A DNA stretch of 64,000 nucleotides from Bifidobacterium asteroides. GTDB lineage: Bacteria; Actinomycetota; Actinomycetes; Actinomycetales; Bifidobacteriaceae. The notes under the pieces are model-generated. The model was not told where the DNA came from. It was given only the letters and a program-made list of their open reading frames with translations, and made no database searches. Positions 53,065 through 61,966 of the stretch are shown piece by piece (the first letter of the stretch is position 1; each line of letters begins with the position of its first letter). The translations under genes and the position numbers were made by a program. The stretch lies in the NCBI RefSeq assembly GCF_009683175.1, contig NZ_WKKW01000003.1, positions 62,001 to 126,000 of the forward strand, written 5' to 3'.

Positions 53065-55299
53065 TCATCCCAGGTCCAGCAGCCTCTGATCCTTGGATGT
53101 CTGGGCGATGACCAACTCCTGGGTCGGTCGCGTCATGGCCACATAAAGGTCGGCCGCCGCGCTCAGTCTGGAGGGGGCTTCATCCTGAATGGCTCCAGGT
53201 TCAACCAGAACCACGGCGTCGAATTCCAGTCCCTTGGTGTGGCCGGTGGTCGTGACCATGATCTGGTGCTCCTGTGACTTATCAATATGGAGCCGGGAGC
53301 TGACCTCGGCTTCCAAGGCACTGGGAACGATGATGGCCAGGCGCCCGGTACCGTCTTTGCCTAGATGGCGTTCCGCCAATTCGCCCACCAGGTCAGGCAG
53401 CTGATCCAGCAGGCTGGCCTGATCCTCTGCTCGCAGATGACTGACTGATCCTTCCACCTCGCGCACGGCCTTGAGTGTGGAAACCTCAAGACCCTCGGAG
53501 GCTGCGAAGGAGGAGGCCAGGTTGGATACCTGGCGAGGGTTGCGATAGTCGATGGTCAGCTGCCGCAGGTCCCACCCGTCCGGGCCGAAAAGCTTGTCCA
53601 TGGTGGAGGCCCAGGACCGTGTGCCACCAAGGGCCGCTGTCTGGGCCACATCCCCGACGATGGTAAAGGACCGGGATGGGCAGCGCCGGACCAGCATCCT
53701 CCAGTCCATGGCCGTCAGCTCCTGGGCCTCGTCGACCACGATGTGCCCGTAGACCCATTCTCGGTCGCCGGCCGCCTGGGTGGCTGCCTGGTTATCGTCC
53801 TGGCCGTTGATGGAATCCAGCAGCATCTGCGAGGTCACGATGCCTGTGCCGATGCCGTTTTGAGCCAGAGTGTCGCTGGCAAACCGACGTTCCTCCTCGC
53901 GGCGGGCCTTTTCAGCCTGATCTCGATCCGCCTGGTGGGGGTCGGGGCCCAGCAGCTCCATGGCCTCGTCCAGGATGGGGATGTCGGATACGGTCAGTTC
54001 GGCGCCGTCCTGGCGGGTCAACAGGTCAATCTGTTCAGGAGTCAGCCAGGGGGCGAACCGGCGCAGACGGTCCGGCCTGGACCAGAGGTCGTTGACCAGC
54101 CAGCGGGGGTTCATGGGGAGCCAGGCCAGATTGAGGGTCCGTCGCACCTGGTCGTTCAGACGCAGCAGGGAGGTGACCCGGGCAAGTTCCTCGGCTCCGG
54201 GCTGATAGTCCACTCCCTCGGCATAGCGGGTGGTCATGGCGTTCAGGGCCGAGCGCACGAAGGTGTTTCTGGCCTTGTTGTGGGGTTGATGGCTGCGGCG
54301 TGCATCGACCAGGGCCTGTTCCAGGTCGACCGCCAGCATGGGTACGGCAACCCCGTCCACCTTGACCGTGGGCAGGGAGCCAGGTACCCGCTCCCGAGAT
54401 GCGACGGCGTTGGCTACGGCCTCGGCCATGCGGATGTCCCCCTTGAGTCGGGCCACGTGCGGGTCCTCCTGGCGTTCGGTGCTGATGCCGGGGATGAGGT
54501 CGCCTATGGTGCGGCTGAGCACTCCGGTCTCACCCAGGGAGGGCAGGACCTGGTCGATGTAGTGCAGGAAGGCGTTGCTGGGCCCGACGATGAGCACGCC
54601 CGAACTCTCCAGTCTGCGCCGGTGGGTGTAGAGCAGATAGGCCGCCCGATGCAGGGCCACGGCCGTCTTGCCGGTTCCCGGCCCGCCCTGGACCACCAGC
54701 GGACGGGTCATGGGGGAGCGGATGATCCGGTCCTGTTCGGCCTGGATGGTGGCTACGATGTCGGTCATCTGCCCGGTACGGCGGCTGGACAGGGAGGCCA
54801 TGAGCGCGCCCTCGCCGGCAAGCGTGCCGCCCTGGGCCGCCTTATCTACCTCGGGGGCGGATAAGTCCAGGACCTCATCCTCGATGCCGGTGACCTGGCG
54901 GAAGTTGAGGGTGATGTGCCGACGCATGACGATGTCGCCGTGGTCCGCCGGGGTGGCCTCGTAGAAGGGGCGCGCGGCCTCGGCACGCCAGTCGGTCAGA
55001 ATGGGCTCGTGGTTGCTGTCCAGCAGACCCAGCCGTCCGATATATCGCCGGCCGCCCTGGGCCGTATCCAGTCGGCCGAAGACCAGACGGTCCTCCACGG
55101 CCCGCAGCTGGGTCAGCCGGTCCTCATACATGTTGGCGAAGGAATCCCGCTCGGTGCGCTGGGTGGGGGATCCGTGTGAGCCGGCGGCCCTGACTGCATC
55201 CAGTCTGGTCCTGGCCTGTGTCCGCAGCTCGTCCAGACGGCCGTAGGCCCTGTCCACCGCCGTCTGCTCTTCATGCAGCTGTGAGGAATAGCTCGACAT
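53065..55299 (-). CDS. helD: HelD-type superfamily 1 helicase (RNA polymerase recycling factor)
   Basis: A 744-residue UvrD-like ATPase. The N-terminal coiled coil (EEQTAVDRAYGRLDELRTQARTRLDAV) that enters the RNA polymerase secondary channel is present. Walker A is GGPGTGKTAVALHR, helicase motif II is VVDEAQELTAMDW, then GDVAQT, the DYRNPRQVS motif and a C-terminal TKGLEFDAVVLVEP. Size and layout fit the actinobacterial (class II) HelD that removes RNA polymerase from stalled complexes. ATG 55299 is preferred over 55341. A -10-like TATATT (55345-55340) lies upstream. Confidence 0.88.
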   Translation of the reverse strand: MSSYSSQLHEEQTAVDRAYGRLDELRTQARTRLDAVRAAGSHGSPTQRTERDSFANMYEDRLTQLRAVEDRLVFGRLDTAQGGRRYIGRLGLLDSNHEPILTDWRAEAARPFYEATPADHGDIVMRRHITLNFRQVTGIEDEVLDLSAPEVDKAAQGGTLAGEGALMASLSSRRTGQMTDIVATIQAEQDRIIRSPMTRPLVVQGGPGTGKTAVALHRAAYLLYTHRRRLESSGVLIVGPSNAFLHYIDQVLPSLGETGVLSRTIGDLIPGISTERQEDPHVARLKGDIRMAEAVANAVASRERVPGSLPTVKVDGVAVPMLAVDLEQALVDARRSHQPHNKARNTFVRSALNAMTTRYAEGVDYQPGAEELARVTSLLRLNDQVRRTLNLAWLPMNPRWLVNDLWSRPDRLRRFAPWLTPEQIDLLTRQDGAELTVSDIPILDEAMELLGPDPHQADRDQAEKARREEERRFASDTLAQNGIGTGIVTSQMLLDSINGQDDNQAATQAAGDREWVYGHIVVDEAQELTAMDWRMLVRRCPSRSFTIVGDVAQTAALGGTRSWASTMDKLFGPDGWDLRQLTIDYRNPRQVSNLASSFAASEGLEVSTLKAVREVEGSVSHLRAEDQASLLDQLPDLVGELAERHLGKDGTGRLAIIVPSALEAEVSSRLHIDKSQEHQIMVTTTGHTKGLEFDAVVLVEPGAIQDEAPSRLSAAADLYVAMTRPTQELVIAQTSKDQRLLDLG

Positions 55300-55472
55300 G
55301 TGCGTCCGTTCTGTCCAATGTTCAAAAATCGGATGATCCAATATACCGCTCGACCTCTACTTTTTCGGCTCTGAAGACCCTCGGCCGCGCTCTCTTTGAC
55401 GGGTGGCGAAACGCCGGGCCGGTCCCTTTGGTGAGTCGAATGGTTGGGTTTGGGCCTGAAATGGTGTCATGG

Positions 55473-55508
55473 TGGTGAGCAATGGGGATAAGTGGGGTAA
55501 AGTGGGGA
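55473..55508 (+). promoter_or_regulatory. MraZ operator: four 10-bp-phased TGGNGN repeats
   Basis: TGGTGA (55473), TGGGGA (55483), TGGGGT (55493) and TGGGGA (55503), exactly 10 bases apart, 69 bases before the mraZ ATG. MraZ is known to bind such direct repeats in front of the dcw operon. Confidence 0.75.
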
Positions 55509-55576
55509 GCATTGCGTAGGGGACGCTACCCGATGGGGTCGTCCCATGGTTACCAAACTGGCATTGGAGGTGGGGC

Positions 55577-56059
55577 ATGGCCGATACATACGAGGCAGAT
55601 GCCTCCTCGCCTTCCCTGCCGCCCATGCTTCTGGGTACCTACACACCCAAGATGGATTCCAAGGGACGCCTGGCTCTGCCGGCCAAGTTCCGCGCTCAGC
55701 TGGGTCAGGGTCTGGTCATGGCCCGCGGTCAGGAGCGTTGCGTCAGCCTGCTGCCCACCGAGGAATTTCGGCGGATGGCCGTGCGCATCCAACACACTTC
55801 CATGGGCGACAGGTCAGCCAGGGACTACCTGCGCGTATTTTTGTCAGGCGCCGTCGACCAGATCCCCGACAAGCAGGGGCGCATCCTGGTTCCGCCCATG
55901 CTTCGCTCCTACGCACGGCTGACCGGCCCCGTCGTGGTCATCGGTGTGGGAACCCGTGCCGAGATTTGGGATCAGGATTCCTGGTCCTCCTACCTGGAAA
56001 GCAAGGAGCAGGGCTACGCCGATATTGCCGACGATGTTCTTCCGGCGGTGGATTGCTGA
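55577..56059 (+). CDS. mraZ: Transcriptional regulator MraZ
   Basis: A 160-residue regulator of the dcw operon with two SpoVT/AbrB-like halves: MLLGTYTPKMDSKGRLALPAKFR and VDQIPDKQGRILVPPMLRSYA. An extra 16 residues precede the fold. GGAGGTGGGG lies just before the ATG. The stop overlaps a possible start of rsmH. Autorepression through the upstream repeats is expected. Confidence 0.96.
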   Translation: MADTYEADASSPSLPPMLLGTYTPKMDSKGRLALPAKFRAQLGQGLVMARGQERCVSLLPTEEFRRMAVRIQHTSMGDRSARDYLRVFLSGAVDQIPDKQGRILVPPMLRSYARLTGPVVVIGVGTRAEIWDQDSWSSYLESKEQGYADIADDVLPAVDC

Positions 56060-56070
56060 TGGAGGCCCTC

Positions 56071-57162
56071 ATGGAAAATCGCAATCCGCCCGACCAGGAG
56101 GCTGTGGACAGCGGCATGGTCCATCGTCCCGTCCTGCTGGAGCGCTGTCTTGCGCTGGCCCGGCCCGCCTTGGAGCACCGGGGGGCCGTGGCTTTGGATT
56201 GCACGCTGGGCCTGGCCGGTCACGCCACCGCCTTCCTCAAGTCCTGTCCTCAGGCCCGTCTTATTGGCATCGACAGGGATCTTGAGGCTCTGGACCTGGC
56301 CACGGGCCGGATGCGTGACGAGGGCCTGGCCGACCGCTTCACCCCGGTGCATGCCCCCTTTGACCAGCTGGATCAGCAGCTGGATGCCCTGGGCCTGGGC
56401 CAGGTAGACCTGGTCTTCATGGATCTGGGGCTGTCCTCCCTGCAGATCGACCAGCGCGACAGGGGGTTCACCTACCGGCAGGACGCTCCGTTGGACATGC
56501 GTATGGACACCAGCCAGGAGCTGACGGCTGCACAGGTTCTGGCCGAGTACGACCAGGACCAGTTGGCCGGCATCTTCTCCCGGTATGGGGAGGAGCGCTA
56601 TGCAGGACGCATCGCCCGGGCCATCGTGGAGGTCAGGCAGGAGCAGCCGCTTACCACCTCGGCCCAGCTGGATCGTCTGGTTGACAGGGTTGTGCCACGT
56701 GGCCACCGTCCTCCGGGCAATCCGGCCAAGAGGGTCTTCCAAGCCCTGCGCATCGAGGTCAACGGAGAGCTAGACCGCCTGCGGCGAACCCTGCCTCAGG
56801 CCATTCTTCGCTTGACCCAGGGTGGTCGTCTGATTGTGGAGTCCTACCACTCCCTTGAAGACCGTATGGTCAAGCGCTTCATGGCATCAGGGCTGCATGT
56901 GGACCTGCCGGCGGGCATGCCGGTGGTGCCCGATCAGGCCCGTCCCTACTTATCGGATCTGACTCATGGGGCCATCAAGGCCGATGTGGCCGAGCGGGAA
57001 AGCAACCCCCGGTCCGCCTCGGTGCGCCTGCGGGCCGTGGAGATGATTGGGACAATCCCTGAGGAGCGTCGTCATCGGCTTGAGTCCGAAGCCCGTGGTG
57101 AGTTCTCAGATGGTCATCATCGCCATCCCGGCCACGGCTCGGAATCGAGGCGCCGGTCATGA
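56071..57162 (+). CDS. rsmH: 16S rRNA (cytosine1402-N4)-methyltransferase
   Basis: A methyltransferase of 363 residues. Family signatures: MVHRPVLLERCL, DCTLGLAGHATAFL (motif I), IGIDRDLEALDLA, FMDLGLSSLQIDQRDRGFTY, AKRVFQALRIEVNGEL and ESYHSLEDRMVKRFM. ATG 56071 has GGAGG at good spacing; ATG 56059 overlapping the mraZ stop would add four residues. The C-terminal tail is His/Ser/Arg-rich. It overlaps ftsL by 4 bases. Confidence 0.95.
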   Translation: MENRNPPDQEAVDSGMVHRPVLLERCLALARPALEHRGAVALDCTLGLAGHATAFLKSCPQARLIGIDRDLEALDLATGRMRDEGLADRFTPVHAPFDQLDQQLDALGLGQVDLVFMDLGLSSLQIDQRDRGFTYRQDAPLDMRMDTSQELTAAQVLAEYDQDQLAGIFSRYGEERYAGRIARAIVEVRQEQPLTTSAQLDRLVDRVVPRGHRPPGNPAKRVFQALRIEVNGELDRLRRTLPQAILRLTQGGRLIVESYHSLEDRMVKRFMASGLHVDLPAGMPVVPDQARPYLSDLTHGAIKADVAERESNPRSASVRLRAVEMIGTIPEERRHRLESEARGEFSDGHHRHPGHGSESRRRS

Positions 57163-57650
57163 CCATGCCAGCACGTTCGGTCCGTTCCAAGGCCTCCCCG
57201 GACAAGGGGCATCCCCGCATCCAGGAGATGCCCACCAGGCCTGAGCTCAGTCTGATCAAGGGCACAGGCAAGGCAGGCAAGGCGCGCCAGCAGGAACGAG
57301 GTCCAGTGGCTGAGGGGGTCCGGCGTCTGATCGGCTGGACGCGGACCCGGGGCAATCCTCTGCTGCGGATTATGACATCGGTGGTTTTTCTGGCGGCCTG
57401 CATGTTCGGCTCCCTGATGCTGCGCACCCAGATGGTCCAGGATTCTTTCGAGGCCACCCGGATCCAGCATGAGATCAGCAATCTCAACCAGGACGTCCAG
57501 GATGACCAGAACAAGCTCGACCAGCTCCAGGCCTCTCTGCCGGACAAGGCCCAGCAGTTGGGCATGCAGCCACAGCAGGGTCTGAACTCCATCGATCTGC
57601 AGGGCTACAAGCCTCCTCAGGATGCCCATGGCAAGGCGGGGCATCCATGA
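57159..57650 (+). CDS. ftsL: FtsL-like bitopic division protein
   Basis: A 163-residue protein with a basic cytoplasmic N-tail (about 70 residues), a membrane helix (about 69-90, LLRIMTSVVFLAACMFGSLML) and an exported coiled coil (IQHEISNLNQDVQDDQNKLDQLQ). Sequence is not diagnostic; the topology, ATGA overlaps with rsmH and ftsI, and its position define FtsL. It would partner FtsB/FtsQ and activate FtsWI. Confidence 0.8.
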   Translation: MTMPARSVRSKASPDKGHPRIQEMPTRPELSLIKGTGKAGKARQQERGPVAEGVRRLIGWTRTRGNPLLRIMTSVVFLAACMFGSLMLRTQMVQDSFEATRIQHEISNLNQDVQDDQNKLDQLQASLPDKAQQLGMQPQQGLNSIDLQGYKPPQDAHGKAGHP

Positions 57651-59428
57651 GCGGCAAGGGAACCAAGCGCTCCTGGCATCTTTCCTTCTGCAAGCGTTCG
57701 CTGTCTGTGGGCCTGATTCTGATCCTGGTGGCCGCTCTGGCCCTGGGCAAGCTGGCCTACATCCAACTCTTTGACGGAAGGTCCATGGCCCAGGCTGCTG
57801 CGGCAGGTCGCACCGTGCCGCACACCATCAAGGCCCAGCGTGGCCGCATCCTGGATGTCAATGGCCGGGTGCTGGCCCAGAGCCTGGAGCGATACAACAT
57901 CATCGGCGACCCCGAGGCGGCCGCCTCTTTCATACCAATCAACTGCACCAAGCGCACCGGAAACGACTGCCACAGCATCAAGGGCCATCCGGTGGGTGCC
58001 GACGGTGCTGCCGGCGTGGCACGTCTTCTGGCACCGGCCCTGGGGATGAACGCCATGGAGCTGGGCGGCAAGCTCAGCGTTCCCGGACGGTACGTGGTCC
58101 TGGCCAAACGGGTGACTCCCGAGGTCAAGCGCTCCATCGACAAGCTGGGGCTGCAGGGGATCATCACGGCCGAACTGAGCAGCGAACGCACCTATCCTCA
58201 CGCGGATCTGATGGGAGCCCTGATCGGGGGCATCGACGACAGCGGCAAGGGAGTGGCCGGGATCGAGCAGATGGAGAATCGGCGGCTGACCGGCACTGAC
58301 GGCTATACGGTCTATCAGCAGGGGATGCTGGGCCAGGAGATTCCCGGAACCATGACCCGTCAGCGCAATCCGGTCAACGGCAAGGATGTGAGATTGACCA
58401 TTGATCAGGACGTGCTCTGGTATGTCCGCCAGGCCCTCAAGTCAGGCTGCCAGAACTATCATGCGGACTGGGCACTGGCGGTGGTTCAGGACACCCGCAC
58501 CAACGAGATCCTGGCCCTGGCCGACTCCGACGATTACCAGGCGGGCAGCGACCAGGCCAAGGTCAACTCCTCCAGGGCGGTGGCGGAGACTTTCGAGCCC
58601 GGATCGGTCGGGAAGACCATCTCGGCCGCTGGCATGCTCCAGGAGCAGGCGCACTCCATGACCGACCGCTTTACAGTGCCCGACCACATCACCCTCGACA
58701 ACCAGCAGTACAAGGATTCCTTCAACCATGGGGACGAGCATTGGACGCTGGCCGGAATTTTGCAGAATTCCTCCAACGTGGGCATGGTCATGGCCGGCCA
58801 GAACTATCCGGACCAGAAGCGTTACGACTATCTGACCCGCTTCGGCATCGGCCAGGTCTCGGCCCTGGGTCTGCCGGGGGAGTCCAAGGGGCTGCTGACC
58901 ACACCTCAGACCTGGGACCGGCGCACCCGGAACACGGTGCTGTTCGGCCAAGGCTATGCCACCAACGCCGTTCAGCTGACCAATGCCATCGCCACCCTTG
59001 CCAATAAGGGGGTCCGTTCCGACCAGACCATCATCCGCGGTCAGGGCGCCCCCAAAGCTCATCAGGTCAGGGTCGTGGACGAGAAGGTGGCCGCCGAGGT
59101 CATGAACGCAATGGAATCGGTGTCAGAGAAATACGATAAGACGGTCAAGGTGGAAGGCTACAGGATAGCCGCCAAGACCGGCACCGCCGAGGTAGCCGAC
59201 AGCTCCGGCAGGCTGGGCGGCATCGTCAGCGACTGGGTGGGCATACTGCCCGCTGACGATCCCCGCTTTGTGATCACCGTGGTGCTGAAGAACCCCCACA
59301 GCAGCGCCGGGATTTTCGGCGGCGTCACCGCAGGTCCCATCTTCGCCCAGATCGGTGAATTCCTTATGCAGAAATACCAGGTCCCCACGTCCCAGCCCAG
59401 AACCGATGCTATCCCGGTAACATGGTGA
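57647..59428 (+). CDS. ftsI: Septal peptidoglycan transpeptidase (class B PBP, FtsI)
   Basis: A 593-residue monofunctional class B penicillin-binding protein. Membrane helix at about 18-38, dimerisation domain with RGRILDVNGRVLAQS, then the transpeptidase: S320-x-x-K323 in FEPGSVGKTI, SxN in QNSSNVG and KTG in AAKTGTAEV. Crosslinks septal wall with FtsW. It follows ftsL directly. Confidence 0.96.
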   Translation: MSGKGTKRSWHLSFCKRSLSVGLILILVAALALGKLAYIQLFDGRSMAQAAAAGRTVPHTIKAQRGRILDVNGRVLAQSLERYNIIGDPEAAASFIPINCTKRTGNDCHSIKGHPVGADGAAGVARLLAPALGMNAMELGGKLSVPGRYVVLAKRVTPEVKRSIDKLGLQGIITAELSSERTYPHADLMGALIGGIDDSGKGVAGIEQMENRRLTGTDGYTVYQQGMLGQEIPGTMTRQRNPVNGKDVRLTIDQDVLWYVRQALKSGCQNYHADWALAVVQDTRTNEILALADSDDYQAGSDQAKVNSSRAVAETFEPGSVGKTISAAGMLQEQAHSMTDRFTVPDHITLDNQQYKDSFNHGDEHWTLAGILQNSSNVGMVMAGQNYPDQKRYDYLTRFGIGQVSALGLPGESKGLLTTPQTWDRRTRNTVLFGQGYATNAVQLTNAIATLANKGVRSDQTIIRGQGAPKAHQVRVVDEKVAAEVMNAMESVSEKYDKTVKVEGYRIAAKTGTAEVADSSGRLGGIVSDWVGILPADDPRFVITVVLKNPHSSAGIFGGVTAGPIFAQIGEFLMQKYQVPTSQPRTDAIPVTW

Positions 59429-59474
59429 TACCGGCAGGCATCATGGCGTTCCCGGACGAAGGAGAGATTGCAGC

Positions 59475-60356
59475 ATGAGTGCGCTGAGTGAATCAATCTC
59501 CCGACGGTTGACCCTGGGTCAGCTCAAGGGGCGCTACGGGCTTACCCTGGTCCCCGACTTCGCTGAACCAGTCACGGTGACCTCACTGGTGGACGACCTG
59601 CCCTCAGTACGGCCCGGCAGCCTTTATGTGCCTGCAGACCAGCAGGTGGACCAGGGCATGATCGAGGAGGCCGAGCGTCGAGGGGCCTACGCAGCCCTGC
59701 TGCCGACTTCGGCCCGCCAAGAGGTGGGACGAGCCAACATACCCCTGCTCTTCGGCACCATGCACCCCTGGCAGATGGGCCAGTTGCTGGCCAATGCCGC
59801 TGGAGACCCTTCTGGAGCCCTGGCTGTCTTTGCCCTGGTCGGTTCCCAGGTGCAGGACCAGGTGGATCTCCTGGCCGACTTCCTGCACGTGTTGGGCAAT
59901 CCCGTCGGTATTCTCAGTGCCAAGGGCTCATACTCGCTGGACCGGCGACTGGACCTGGAATACCCCCTGAGCATGTTCGATGTGCAGCGCAGTCTGTCCA
60001 TTGCCCTGGAGGACGGAGCGGCCGCCGTGGTCATCTCCGTGGATGAACAGACCCTGGCCAGGGATGCCCTGCAGGCGGTGAATCTGGATGTGGTGGCCTT
60101 AGGCGCCCAGGAGGGCTCAACCCGCGATATGCGGCATGTACGCCTGATCTCCAGGGCCCGCCGATACGGATTCAGCCTGGGCGGGCACACCATTGTGGCC
60201 CGACGTAACGAGGAATCGGACGACCTGGCCCGCCAGTCCCTGCCCGCCGATGCAGAAAGCGACGACCTGTCCCTGTGCATCGCCATGACCATGGCCGCCG
60301 GAGTCAAACGCAACAACATCAGGAGCGCCCTGCGCGTCTCCCGTGAAATGTCCTGA
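59475..60356 (+). CDS. Truncated MurE-like protein without catalytic motifs (pseudoenzyme)
   Basis: A 293-residue protein in the exact murE position between ftsI and murF. It aligns with the first two MurE domains: a MurE-like N-domain (TSLVDDLPSVRPGSLYVPADQQVDQGM ... AERRGAYAALL) and a Rossmann-like middle. The P-loop GTNGKTT of Mur ligases is replaced by VGSQVQDQV (122-130). The region normally EvSSHaL reads ISVDEQTL (188-194), and the TN motif after it reads GAQ. The C-terminal ligase domain, normally about 150 residues, is absent. The frame is intact and codon use is like its neighbours, so this is not obvious decay. A true MurE must lie elsewhere. A structural or regulatory role is inference. 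Confidence 0.8.
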   Translation: MSALSESISRRLTLGQLKGRYGLTLVPDFAEPVTVTSLVDDLPSVRPGSLYVPADQQVDQGMIEEAERRGAYAALLPTSARQEVGRANIPLLFGTMHPWQMGQLLANAAGDPSGALAVFALVGSQVQDQVDLLADFLHVLGNPVGILSAKGSYSLDRRLDLEYPLSMFDVQRSLSIALEDGAAAVVISVDEQTLARDALQAVNLDVVALGAQEGSTRDMRHVRLISRARRYGFSLGGHTIVARRNEESDDLARQSLPADAESDDLSLCIAMTMAAGVKRNNIRSALRVSREMS

Positions 60357-60365
60357 GAGGTGAGG

Positions 60366-61892
60366 ATGAGTCAGTCTGTAGGGGCCGGGTCCATGCCCAT
60401 GACCCTGGAAGAGGTCGTCGAATATGTGCACGGTCGGCTGGTCGAGGCCGGTCCCGGTCGCGAACCCGATCGGCGGTCGGTGCGCATGCGGGTGGTGACC
60501 GATTCCCGGCAGGCGGGGGCCGATGGACTCTTCGTAGCCATCAAGGGCGAGCATGTGGATGGCCATGACTATGTTCCCGGTCTGGGTATCAAGGGCTGCC
60601 GCGCGGCCCTGGTCGACCACCTGGTTCCAGGTGCTGACCTGCCTCAGATTCTTGTGGACGATACAGTTGTGGCTCTGGGTCTGTTGGCCCGGGCCAACAT
60701 AGACCGTCGGCGCGAGGCACAAGGTCCCTTCACTGTCATCGGCATCACCGGCTCTGTCGGCAAGACCACGACCAAGGATCTGCTGGCCTCCCTGCTGGCC
60801 CTGCTGGGTCCTGTGGTGGCTCCGGTCGGGTCCTTCAACAATGAGATCGGTCTGCCTCTGACCGCCTTGGAGGTCGGGCCGGACACCCGTTACCTGGTGG
60901 CGGAGATGGGAGCCAGCCACGTGGGCGAGATTGCAGGTCTGACCCGGATGGTTCCCCCGGACATCGCCCTGGTCCTCAAAGTGGGAGTGGCCCACCTGGG
61001 TGAATTCGGCTCCGTGGAGCGCATCGCCCAGGCCAAGAGCGAGATCGTGCAGGGCCTGGTGCCGGGTGGGACCGCCGTGCTCAATGCCGACGATCCCCGG
61101 GTGGCCGCCATGGCCGATCTGGCCTCTGGGCCTGTTCTGCGGTTTGGGATGACCACTGAGGATGGTGGGCAGGACCGCGACCTGGACGGCTCGGCTCGTT
61201 TTCTGGACAGTGACAGCTTGGACAGGCCGGCCTTCGAGCTGTGCCTGCGTGGCCAGCAGCCGGTTCGGCTGCGTCTGGGCATCCCCGGACGGCACAACGT
61301 CATGAACGCCCTGGCCGCCGCCACGGTGGCCCACACCCTTGGTCTGAACGCAGAGCGCATCGCCGATGAGCTGGGCCGACAGCGGCAAATCAGTCCGCAT
61401 CGGATGGCCCTATCGTCGGTCCGGTTGCCTGATGCCTCCTTCACCCTGATCGATGATTCCTTCAATGCCAATCCCGACTCCGTGCGGGCCGGTCTGGACG
61501 CCCTGTCCGCCTGGAAGGGATCCGATGGCCCGGTCTATCGGATAGCGGTCCTGGGGGTCATGCTTGAGCTGGGCGATCGAGGGGAGCATCTGCACCAGGA
61601 GATTGGCGCCTACTGCCGTCGTCAGGGCATTGATGCATTGGTCGCGGTGGGTTGCCGGGACCAACAGATGGATGCTCTGGTCCAGGCCCTGGTCCGTGGT
61701 GCCGGCGGCCCATCCGATCCGAGCGAGGATCAGCCTGGGTCCATGCGTGTCCTCTTTGCCCAGGACGCTGACCAGGCCGACCAGATGGTCCGCCGCCTGT
61801 GCGCCAGGCATTCGGACCGGCAGAATCTGGTTCTGCTCAAGGGCTCGCACATGTCCGGCCTGTCCGATCTGGCCGACCGGTGGCAGGGCTGA
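60366..61892 (+). CDS. murF: UDP-MurNAc-tripeptide:D-Ala-D-Ala ligase
   Basis: Adds D-Ala-D-Ala to the UDP-muramyl-tripeptide. Length 508 residues. P-loop GITGSVGKTTTKDLL, SFNNEIGLPLT, EMGASHVGEI, NADDPRV and DDSFNANPDSV. ATG 60366 with AGAGG 5 bases upstream is preferred to GTG 60360. It follows the MurE-like gene by 9 bases; all Mur ligase motifs are intact here. Confidence 0.95.
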   Translation: MSQSVGAGSMPMTLEEVVEYVHGRLVEAGPGREPDRRSVRMRVVTDSRQAGADGLFVAIKGEHVDGHDYVPGLGIKGCRAALVDHLVPGADLPQILVDDTVVALGLLARANIDRRREAQGPFTVIGITGSVGKTTTKDLLASLLALLGPVVAPVGSFNNEIGLPLTALEVGPDTRYLVAEMGASHVGEIAGLTRMVPPDIALVLKVGVAHLGEFGSVERIAQAKSEIVQGLVPGGTAVLNADDPRVAAMADLASGPVLRFGMTTEDGGQDRDLDGSARFLDSDSLDRPAFELCLRGQQPVRLRLGIPGRHNVMNALAAATVAHTLGLNAERIADELGRQRQISPHRMALSSVRLPDASFTLIDDSFNANPDSVRAGLDALSAWKGSDGPVYRIAVLGVMLELGDRGEHLHQEIGAYCRRQGIDALVAVGCRDQQMDALVQALVRGAGGPSDPSEDQPGSMRVLFAQDADQADQMVRRLCARHSDRQNLVLLKGSHMSGLSDLADRWQG

Positions 61893-61966
61893 GCCATGGG
61901 TCCATCGGCATCCCCGCAGCGGGGTCTAATATTCAAGGACAGAATCCAAGAGTTGGAGTACACACT

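Noticed and set aside
55462-55508. Phased short repeats as a possible CRISPR array
   Set aside because: Units are 6 bases at 10-base pitch with no spacers of CRISPR size and no cas genes; they match an MraZ operator.
59475-60356. Calling this gene a functional murE
   Set aside because: The P-loop, SSH region and C-terminal ligase domain are all missing.
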